A stretch of DNA of 21,861 nucleotides from Desulfobulbaceae bacterium (lineage in GTDB: Bacteria > Desulfobacterota > Desulfobulbia > Desulfobulbales > Desulfobulbaceae): contig DNUE01000056.1 in NCBI GenBank assembly GCA_003508005.1, forward strand, positions 1 through 21,861, given 5' to 3'. Positions within the stretch are counted from its first letter, which is position 1. Each line of letters starts with the position of its first letter. The position numbers were made by a program, and so were the translations under genes. Positions 15,961 to 21,861 of the stretch are shown one piece after another. A model generated the notes under the pieces. The model did not search any database. It was not told where the DNA came from and saw nothing but the letters and a program-made list of their open reading frames with translations.

Positions 15961-16383
15961 TCATGCCGCATCGATTTTTCCATTCCGCTTGTAGCGGACC
16001 AGAAAATACCCGATCGTCAGGGCGAGGATAACGACGCCTATGCCGAGCAAGGTTGTGCTCGATTCATCATTCACGTCAAGAATGATGACCTTGCGGGCAA
16101 TGGCGATGATGGCAACGGAAATAACGATTTCGGCGTGATTCACCTCTTCCGTCAGGTACGTCTTCATGATGGTTTCCAGGAGTTCCACCCCTATGATGAC
16201 CAGCATGAAAAGGCCGAAGATTTCGAGCAGTTCATCGATCTCCAACAGAAAATACGGGGGCGAGACAACATCTTTACAAATGATCCAGGCCAGTTCGATT
16301 GTTGCAAGCAACAGGACAAAGGCCATCATCACCGTGAGGGATGAGATTACCACCTGCTTGAACTTCTTCAGATAGTTAAACAT
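15961..16383 (-). CDS. PsiE-family membrane protein
   Basis: The 140-residue protein has four hydrophobic segments (about 11-35, 50-72, 83-101 and 108-128). It carries the family-typical stretches Leu-Leu-Glu-Ile-Phe-Gly-Leu-Phe, Glu-Leu-Leu-Glu-Thr-Ile and Ala-Ile-Ala-Arg-Lys-Val-Ile-Ile-Leu-Asp of phosphate-starvation-inducible PsiE proteins. The biochemical role of the family is unknown; in Escherichia coli psiE expression responds to phosphate limitation. AAGGAGA lies just before the ATG at 16383. It starts 19 bases after the P-type ATPase stop codon on the same strand and is almost certainly co-transcribed with it. It converges on the metallopeptidase gene with no clear terminator between them. 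Confidence 0.88.
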   Translation of the reverse strand: MFNYLKKFKQVVISSLTVMMAFVLLLATIELAWIICKDVVSPPYFLLEIDELLEIFGLFMLVIIGVELLETIMKTYLTEEVNHAEIVISVAIIAIARKVIILDVNDESSTTLLGIGVVILALTIGYFLVRYKRNGKIDAA

Positions 16384-16402
16384 AAGATCTCCTTATCCTG
16401 TT

Positions 16403-19072
16403 TCATCCACCCATTCCGGACGATCTTTTTCTGAGAAATTTGTCAATTTCAACCACCACGATCACCGAAGACGCAACTATCAGGATCTGCAGCCATTCGC
16501 CGGCTGAAATGGGCTCGGTCCTGAAAATCCACTGGAGGACAGGCGCGTAAATCACCGCCAGCTGGGCAAAAAAGGCCGCTATCAGGCTGAAAAAGAGGAA
16601 CGGATTGCTCAAAAACGGCAGCCTGAATACCGACTCTGTTTCCGAGCGGCTGTTCCATGCCTGGAAGAATTGAAAAAAGACCATGGTGGTGACAGCCACG
16701 GTGCGGGCCTTTTCCAGGGAACCCCCTGAATTGAGGGCGCTGGTGAAGGTATAGACCACGCCCGCCGCGATCAGGATACCGACGAGCAGGGTCCGCTCCA
16801 CGAGGAGCCTGGACATTATCCCCTCCTGCGGATCCCTGGGGGGCCTGTTCAGGATTCCCTTTTCCCCGGGCTCAAAGGCAAGGGCAACGTCCTGGAGGCC
16901 GTTGGTCACAAGGTTGATCCAGAGCAGCTGGGCGGGAACATAGGGAATAGGCAGGCCCATGACCACCGTGCCGAATATGGACAGGATTGCCGCGACCCCG
17001 GTGGGGATGAGGAAGAAGGTCACTTTGCGGATATTGGCGAAGACGATCCGTCCCTCTTTCACCGCATTGAAAATGCTGGCGAAATTATCATCGGTGAGGA
17101 CCATATCGGATGCCTCCCTTGCCACATCCGTTCCCGTCCTGCCCATGGCTATGCCGATATGGGCCGCCTTAAGGGCCGGTGCATCATTCACCCCGTCTCC
17201 CGTCACCGCAACAATATGCCCCAATTTTTTCAGCTGTTCGGTGATCCGCAGTTTATGCTGGGGCGAAACCCGGGCAAAGACATTGACCGTTTTCGCCTGC
17301 TCGTAGAGCCTCTCATCGGCCATTTCCTCCAGATCCCTGCCGGTGAGAACCTTCGCACCTTTTCCGGCGATGCCCAGCTTGCCGGCAATTGTCCCGGCGG
17401 TGACCGCATGGTCGCCGGTGATCATGACTACCCGGATGCCTGCCCTCTGGCACCCCGCGATAGCCTCCGTCACTTCGGGCCGCGGCGGGTCAATCATTCC
17501 CTGCAGCCCGGCGAAGATCAGGCCGGACTCGATGTCCTGATGCGTCAACTCTTCCATGTCTTCAGGGGCCTCCCGGTAGGCGAAGGCCAGCACCCTGAGC
17601 CCCTCCTGCGCGAACGCGGAGGCGGTATGCATAATCTTTTGTGCGGCCGCTTCTCTGCCCTGCCTGCCCTCCACGCACATTTCAACGACCTTCTCCGGGG
17701 CGCCCTTGACCAGGATCAGTCTTTTGCCCCCGTCGGCGTTGAGCGTTGCCATATATCCCCTTTCCGACTCAAAGGGGATGATCGCGACCTGACGAAATTT
17801 CGCCGTCTCTTCCGCAACCACAAGGCCGGCCTTCATCGCCGACACGATGAGCGCCCCTTCCGTGGGGTCGCCATCGACTTTGTACTGGCCGTCCTCTTCA
17901 TAGATTTCCGACTCGTTGCACAGCAGTCCGATCCGGAGCAACTGTGCAAGGGCTGCGAATTCTTTCGCGTCGATGCCCCTCCCTTCATGAAGAAATTCAC
18001 CATTCGGATCATAGCCGCTTCCGGTGATTTCATAAACATGGGCGCCGTCGTACGCGAGGTTGACGGTCATCTCGTTTTTGGTGAGGGTCCCGGTTTTGTC
18101 GGAACCGATAACCGTCGTGCTGCCAAGGGTCTCCACCGCGGGGAGTTTCCGCACAATGGCGTTCCGGCGCGCCATCCTCGCCACCCCGACCGCCATGGCG
18201 ATGGTGACCACGATGGGGAGCCCTTCGGGAATGGTGGCCACGGCCGCCGCAACGACTACCAGGAACATATTCTTGGCGCTTTCGCCCAGGAGCAGTCCGA
18301 CGACGAACAACAGGGCCGACACCCCGAGAACAAACAAGCCAATGGCCTTTGCAAAGCCATGAATCTTTTCCAGCAAAGGTGCCTTGACAATGCCTAAGTC
18401 CCTGACCTCCTGGGCTATCCCGCCCAGAACCGTCTTTGGCCCGGTTGCGGCAACAACACCCCTGGCCCTGCCGTTGACCACCACGGTCCCCATGAACGCC
18501 ATGTTCCTCTGGTCGCCCGGGGTGAGGTTATCCTCCCGGATAGGCGCGGTAATTTTTTCAGCGGCGATAGATTCGCCGGTCAGCATGGCCTCATCGACCC
18601 GCAACTCGATGGTATGGAGCAGGCGAAGATCAGCCGGGACCTTGGCACCGGAGGCGAGCAGCACCATATCGCCGGGAACCAGTTCTTCGCTGTTGACCTC
18701 CCTTTCCCTCCCGTCCCTGATCACCCGGGCCTTCGGCACAACCATTTTCTTGAGGGAGCGGACGCTCTCTTCGGCCTTGTATTCCTGGATGAAACCGATG
18801 ACCGCGTTGAGGAGGACCACAGCAAAAATTACACCCGAGTCCACAAATTCCCTGAGCAGGAATGTTACAAAGCCGGCAACCAGCAGGATATAAATAAGGG
18901 GGCTGGTAAATTGATGGAGCAGAATCTTCAGCATGCTGATCTTTTCTGCTTCAGCCAGAATATTCGGACCGTACTGGACAAGACGATCCTGGATCTTTGC
19001 ATCCGGCAACCCTTTCTCCGACGTGTCGAGTCGCTGCAGCACTTCTTCGCTGTCAAGTTGATACCAGTTCAC
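16403..19072 (-). CDS. P2-type cation-transporting ATPase
   Basis: The 889-residue membrane pump has all catalytic landmarks of P-type ATPases: the actuator Thr-Gly-Glu-Ser (165-168), Pro-Glu-Gly-Leu-Pro in M4 (282-286), phosphorylated Asp325 in Asp-Lys-Thr-Gly-Thr-Leu-Thr, Lys-Gly-Ala-Pro-Glu (456-460), Asp-Pro-Pro-Arg (528-531) and Thr-Gly-Asp-Gly-Val-Asn-Asp-Ala-Pro (624-632). Layout, length and the C-terminal membrane block (about 680-880) fit the calcium/sodium-pump (P2) branch. The ion-site residues differ from SERCA: M5 reads Ile-Pro-Thr-Gly-Val-Ala-Ala (689-695), lacking the Asn and Glu ligands, and M6 reads Asn720-Leu-Val-Thr-Asn724, so the ion is uncertain. Translation starts at GTG (19072) with AGAGGTG upstream. 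It leads a two-gene operon with the PsiE-family gene. Confidence 0.92.
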   Translation of the reverse strand: MNWYQLDSEEVLQRLDTSEKGLPDAKIQDRLVQYGPNILAEAEKISMLKILLHQFTSPLIYILLVAGFVTFLLREFVDSGVIFAVVLLNAVIGFIQEYKAEESVRSLKKMVVPKARVIRDGREREVNSEELVPGDMVLLASGAKVPADLRLLHTIELRVDEAMLTGESIAAEKITAPIREDNLTPGDQRNMAFMGTVVVNGRARGVVAATGPKTVLGGIAQEVRDLGIVKAPLLEKIHGFAKAIGLFVLGVSALLFVVGLLLGESAKNMFLVVVAAAVATIPEGLPIVVTIAMAVGVARMARRNAIVRKLPAVETLGSTTVIGSDKTGTLTKNEMTVNLAYDGAHVYEITGSGYDPNGEFLHEGRGIDAKEFAALAQLLRIGLLCNESEIYEEDGQYKVDGDPTEGALIVSAMKAGLVVAEETAKFRQVAIIPFESERGYMATLNADGGKRLILVKGAPEKVVEMCVEGRQGREAAAQKIMHTASAFAQEGLRVLAFAYREAPEDMEELTHQDIESGLIFAGLQGMIDPPRPEVTEAIAGCQRAGIRVVMITGDHAVTAGTIAGKLGIAGKGAKVLTGRDLEEMADERLYEQAKTVNVFARVSPQHKLRITEQLKKLGHIVAVTGDGVNDAPALKAAHIGIAMGRTGTDVAREASDMVLTDDNFASIFNAVKEGRIVFANIRKVTFFLIPTGVAAILSIFGTVVMGLPIPYVPAQLLWINLVTNGLQDVALAFEPGEKGILNRPPRDPQEGIMSRLLVERTLLVGILIAAGVVYTFTSALNSGGSLEKARTVAVTTMVFFQFFQAWNSRSETESVFRLPFLSNPFLFFSLIAAFFAQLAVIYAPVLQWIFRTEPISAGEWLQILIVASSVIVVVEIDKFLRKRSSGMGG

Positions 19073-19297
19073 GCATCACCTCTGTTGTTGGGGCTGCTCA
19101 CAATATCGGGCATAATCCCGAACCCTTTGCGCCCGCATCATTGCCAGCCGGGAGCAGGCACTTCATCGTCCCGCACGGATAATGCTGCATTTTTTCCAGA
19201 GTTCGCCCGGCATAATTTCTGCCTGCCAATTGCTTGACCGGAAGACTTTTTTTTAAAGCTATCACGCGGCCGGATCGCTGGTCAAAATGAAAATGAA

Positions 19298-19326
19298 TTG
19301 CACAGCGATATATTGTATCATAATTT
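19298..19326 (+). promoter_or_regulatory. Candidate promoter for the DUF2062 gene
   Basis: TTGCAC (19298-19303), a 17-base spacer and TAATTT (19321-19326) lie about 95 bases before the DUF2062 start, in an AT-rich part of the 347-base divergent gap (19073-19419). The rest of this gap is featureless apart from an eight-T run at 19248-19255; no promoter for the divergent ATPase gene could be singled out. Confidence 0.3.
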
Positions 19327-19419
19327 TCGTGGTGGACACATAATCCATATCCCCTCAGGATAATCAGCTGGTTAAGACGTAGGCAGGGCCCTTCGGCCAT
19401 TTTTTCCAATGGGTTTTTG

Positions 19420-19917
19420 ATGCTTGCCAGAACACTGCGCGTCATTAAATATTTCCAGCTCCGCTTTATCCGCCTAAAAGGGGATCCCCTGAGCCTGGCA
19501 AAAGGGATCGCCATAGGGGTGTTTGTCGGGCAGACGCCGACCATTCCCTTCCAGACGGTAATCACCTTGCTGCTGGCCCTGCTCTTTCGCGCGACAAAAA
19601 TTCCGGCCCTGCTTGCCAGCATGCTCACCACCCCCTTCACCTACTTTGCGTCGTGGAAAATAGGGAGTTGGCTGACACCCTGGGATCTTTCCTGGGAACG
19701 GATTGCCGCGGCGAGGGCCATCGTCCGCTCGGAGGCCGGCCTGGCCGAGATACTTGCCGAGTTCGGCAAGCTGGGGCAGGAAACGATTATCGCCATGCTG
19801 CTGGGAGGATTCGTTTGGGCGGCCCCCTTTGCGATGATCAGCTTCATCGCGTCCTATTATTTTTTTTTGGCGGTTCAGAACAAACGCCTTGCCAAACGTA
19901 CACGCTCCCCAGAATAA
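19420..19917 (+). CDS. DUF2062 small membrane protein
   Basis: The 165-residue protein matches the DUF2062 pattern: a basic N-terminal helix, then Gly-Asp-Pro-Leu-Ser-Leu-Ala-Lys-Gly-Ile-Ala-Ile-Gly-Val-Phe-Val-Gly and Thr-Pro-Thr-Ile-Pro-Phe-Gln-Thr. Hydrophobic segments lie near 24-56, 60-76 and 120-148. The family is of unknown function and is often found near cell-envelope or glycosyltransferase genes. ATG at 19420 is chosen over an adjacent in-frame TTG at 19417; no strong ribosome binding site is seen. A terminator follows immediately, so it is transcribed alone. Confidence 0.85.
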   Translation: MLARTLRVIKYFQLRFIRLKGDPLSLAKGIAIGVFVGQTPTIPFQTVITLLLALLFRATKIPALLASMLTTPFTYFASWKIGSWLTPWDLSWERIAAARAIVRSEAGLAEILAEFGKLGQETIIAMLLGGFVWAAPFAMISFIASYYFFLAVQNKRLAKRTRSPE

Positions 19918-19918
19918 T

Positions 19919-19977
19919 CGGCGGCGATGTTCCCTGCCGTCCCTGCTCAGGGACAAGGCCGCCGCGCTCATTTTTTT
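19919..19977 (+). terminator. Intrinsic terminator after the DUF2062 gene
   Basis: An outer GC stem (CGGCGGC 19919-19925 with GCCGCCG 19958-19964) encloses an inner perfect hairpin (GTCCCT/AGGGAC, 19939-19954, loop GCTC). The sequence ends in a seven-T run (19971-19977). It starts two bases after the DUF2062 stop codon and insulates it from the glycogen phosphorylase gene. Confidence 0.7.
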
Positions 19978-20047
19978 GTACATTTCCGGGTAAATCATGT
20001 CATAATAGAACAACTCCATCTCCACCACAGCGGCCAGGACAGCGAAC

Positions 20048-21861
20048 ATGAGCAAAGCACATGACAGCCACCGCAGCGCCTTAAATGCGCTCCTCAATCC
20101 CCGGAATACCGAGGAGATGAAGGACAGCATCCTCTATCACCTCCTCAGTGTCCAGGGACGCGATCCGGAGAGAGCCGGGCTTGGAGATATGTTCAAGGCC
20201 CTGGCTATGACCATGCGCGACTCTCTGGTCGAAAAATGGATCAAGACCCAGCGGGAGTATTACGCCGCCAGGAAAAAGCGGGTCTACTACCTGTCCATGG
20301 AATTTCTCATCGGCCGCTCGCTGGCCAACAGCATGCTCAGCCTCAACTGCTGGGACACGGTGGAAAAGGCCTTGAAGGAGCTGGGCTACGAAGTGGACGA
20401 AATCCTGGAGAAGGAGGAGGACGCTGCCCTGGGCAACGGCGGCCTGGGAAGGCTGGCCGCCTGCTTCATGGACTCCATCGCCACCATGAAGATCCCGGCC
20501 TACGGCTACGGCATCAACTACGAATACGGCCTGTTCTTTCAGAAAATCATCAACGGCTACCAGGTGGAAAGCCCGGACAACTGGCTGCGCTTCGGCAACG
20601 CCTGGGAATTTGAGCGGCCCATGCCCCTCTACCCGGTCAATTTCTACGGAAGGGTCACCACCAGGCTCGACGAACTGGGCCATCTCCGCTCGGAGTGGGT
20701 TGACACCGAGGTGGTCATGGCCACAGCCGCCGACGTTCTGGTCCCGGGCTACCACAACAACAACGTGGTCAATATACGGCTGTGGAAGGCCAAGGCCTCC
20801 CGCGAGCTGGACCTCTCCTATTTCGACCAGGGTGACTACGTCGGGGCAGTGCACAACAAGGTGTATTCGGAGACCATCTCCAAGGTCCTCTACCCGCAGG
20901 ACAAGGTCCACGCCGGCCAGGAACTGCGCCTCAAGCAGCAGTACTTCTTCGTGGCAGCCACCTTCCAGGACATCTTCCGGCGCTACACCATGCACAACGA
21001 CGATTTCAAAGAGTTCAGCAGCCAGGTGGCCATCCAGCTGAACGACACCCATCCGGCCATCGCCATCCCGGAGCTGATGCGTCTGCTCCTGGATGAACGC
21101 GGCCTTGGCTGGGAAGAAGCATGGAACATCTGCGTGAAGACCTTTGCCTACACCAACCACACCCTGATGCCCGAGGCCCTGGAAACCTGGAGTGTCGATT
21201 TGCTGGGCCGGGTCCTGCCGCGCCACCTGCAGATCATCTTTGAAATCAACCAGCGCTTCCTCGACGAGGTCCGGGCCAGGTACCCCAGGGACGAGCACAA
21301 GGTCAGGGTCATGTCCCTCATCGACGAGGGCCCGCCGAAACGGGTGCGAATGGCCAACCTTGCCATTGTCGGCAGCCACTCGGTAAACGGGGTTGCGGCC
21401 CTGCACTCTTCGCTCCTGCGCAACCGGATTTTCAGGGATTTCCACGAGATGTTCCCCGACCGGATCAACAACAAGACCAACGGCATCACCCCCCGGCGCT
21501 GGCTCCTCCTGTGCAACCCATCGCTGAGCCAAGTGATCACAAAGCGGATCGGGCCGCAGTGGATCACGGATCTCGACCGGCTGCAGGGACTGCGGCCCCT
21601 GGCCGGCGATCCTGGCCTGCAGGAGGAGTTCCGGGCCGCAAAAAAGGCCAACAAGCTGCGCTTGGCCGAACTGATCAAGACCCTGGTAGACGTGACGGTG
21701 GACCCGGAGTCGCTCTTTGATGTGCAGGTGAAGCGCATCCACGAATACAAGCGGCAGCTGCTGAATGTCCTGCATGTCATCGACCTGTACCACCGCATCG
21801 TCTCCGATCCCGGGTCGGAGATCCTGCCGAGGACGGTCATCTTCGCTGGCAAGGCGGCGCC
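20048..21861 (+). CDS. glgP: Glycogen/alpha-glucan phosphorylase (3' end cut by window)
   Basis: This frame runs from ATG at 20048 to the right edge without a stop (604 full codons). The enzyme (glycosyltransferase family 35, PLP-dependent) releases glucose 1-phosphate from glycogen or maltodextrins. Family hallmarks include Tyr-Tyr-Leu-Ser-Met-Glu-Phe-Leu-Ile-Gly-Arg-Ser-Leu (80-92), Leu-Gly-Asn-Gly-Gly-Leu-Gly-Arg-Leu-Ala-Ala-Cys-Phe (128-140), Gly-Tyr-Gly-Ile-Asn-Tyr-Glu-Tyr-Gly (153-161), Gln-Leu-Asn-Asp-Thr-His-Pro, Asn-Gly-Ile-Thr-Pro-Arg-Arg-Trp and Lys-Arg-Ile-His-Glu-Tyr-Lys-Arg-Gln. Family length is about 800-850 residues, so roughly 200-250 are missing, including the PLP-binding lysine. 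AGGA lies nine bases upstream of the start. Together with the phosphofructokinase, it indicates glycogen storage feeding glycolysis. A very long open frame on the opposite strand (20081-21793) is its codon-bias shadow. Confidence 0.95.
   Translation, partial: MSKAHDSHRSALNALLNPRNTEEMKDSILYHLLSVQGRDPERAGLGDMFKALAMTMRDSLVEKWIKTQREYYAARKKRVYYLSMEFLIGRSLANSMLSLNCWDTVEKALKELGYEVDEILEKEEDAALGNGGLGRLAACFMDSIATMKIPAYGYGINYEYGLFFQKIINGYQVESPDNWLRFGNAWEFERPMPLYPVNFYGRVTTRLDELGHLRSEWVDTEVVMATAADVLVPGYHNNNVVNIRLWKAKASRELDLSYFDQGDYVGAVHNKVYSETISKVLYPQDKVHAGQELRLKQQYFFVAATFQDIFRRYTMHNDDFKEFSSQVAIQLNDTHPAIAIPELMRLLLDERGLGWEEAWNICVKTFAYTNHTLMPEALETWSVDLLGRVLPRHLQIIFEINQRFLDEVRARYPRDEHKVRVMSLIDEGPPKRVRMANLAIVGSHSVNGVAALHSSLLRNRIFRDFHEMFPDRINNKTNGITPRRWLLLCNPSLSQVITKRIGPQWITDLDRLQGLRPLAGDPGLQEEFRAAKKANKLRLAELIKTLVDVTVDPESLFDVQVKRIHEYKRQLLNVLHVIDLYHRIVSDPGSEILPRTVIFAGKAA

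Noticed and set aside
17159..18397. A 412-codon plus-strand open frame
   Set aside because: It is antisense to the P-type ATPase gene, shows no domain, and has a composition typical of a codon-bias shadow.
19930..20130. Minus-strand frame with a hydrophobic segment between the DUF2062 and glgP genes
   Set aside because: It starts inside glgP, passes through the terminator hairpin and continues antisense to the DUF2062 gene; no ribosome binding site was found.
20081..21793. A 570-codon open frame on the minus strand
   Set aside because: It lies exactly opposite the glycogen phosphorylase gene, whose protein is well conserved. GC-rich codon use commonly leaves the antisense frame open.

Overview
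The window looks like a chromosomal segment from a Gram-negative, probably anaerobic bacterium of the Desulfobacterota (former Deltaproteobacteria). A Desulfobulbales-like lineage is my best guess. This is inferred from the moderately high G+C content, an exported multiheme c-type cytochrome, a methyl-accepting chemotaxis protein, and the phosphofructokinase subtype with a Gly-Gly-Gly-Gly-Thr nucleotide loop. There is no rRNA, tRNA, CRISPR array or intact insertion sequence, so the taxonomic call is not firm.

Left part (1-6.4 kb): an unassigned edge with a REP-like hairpin is followed by a frameshifted remnant of a SAM-dependent methyltransferase (minus). Next is a large exported five-heme cytochrome with two tandem C-terminal repeats (minus, with its own terminator). 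A long divergent intergenic region separates it from an exported calcineurin-type phosphoesterase (plus). A small doubtful ORF and a PhoB/OmpR-type response regulator (minus) follow.

Middle part (6.6-13.5 kb): an exported protein of unknown function and a 6-phosphofructokinase are on the plus strand. A minus-strand signalling cluster follows, read as a 71-residue Cys-rich protein, then a receiver-histidine kinase, then a transmembrane chemoreceptor. A solitary PstS phosphate-binding protein (minus) with a clear terminator closes this part.

Right part (13.7-21.9 kb): a polytopic membrane protein of unknown function and an M28-family metallopeptidase form a plus-strand pair. A P-type cation ATPase and a PsiE-family membrane protein form a minus-strand pair with a 19-bp gap. 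A DUF2062 membrane protein (plus) has a strong intrinsic terminator, and a glycogen phosphorylase (plus) runs off the right edge.

Themes: carbon storage and glycolysis (glycogen phosphorylase, phosphofructokinase), phosphate response (PstS, PsiE, PhoB-like regulator, without the rest of the Pst operon or a PhoR kinase nearby), extracytoplasmic electron transfer (cytochrome), and sensory signalling. Most genes are ordinary housekeeping or accessory genes. The least explained parts are the Cys-rich/kinase/chemoreceptor cluster, the leader of the cytochrome gene, the altered ion-site residues of the P-type ATPase, and the Asp-to-Gly change in the phosphofructokinase.
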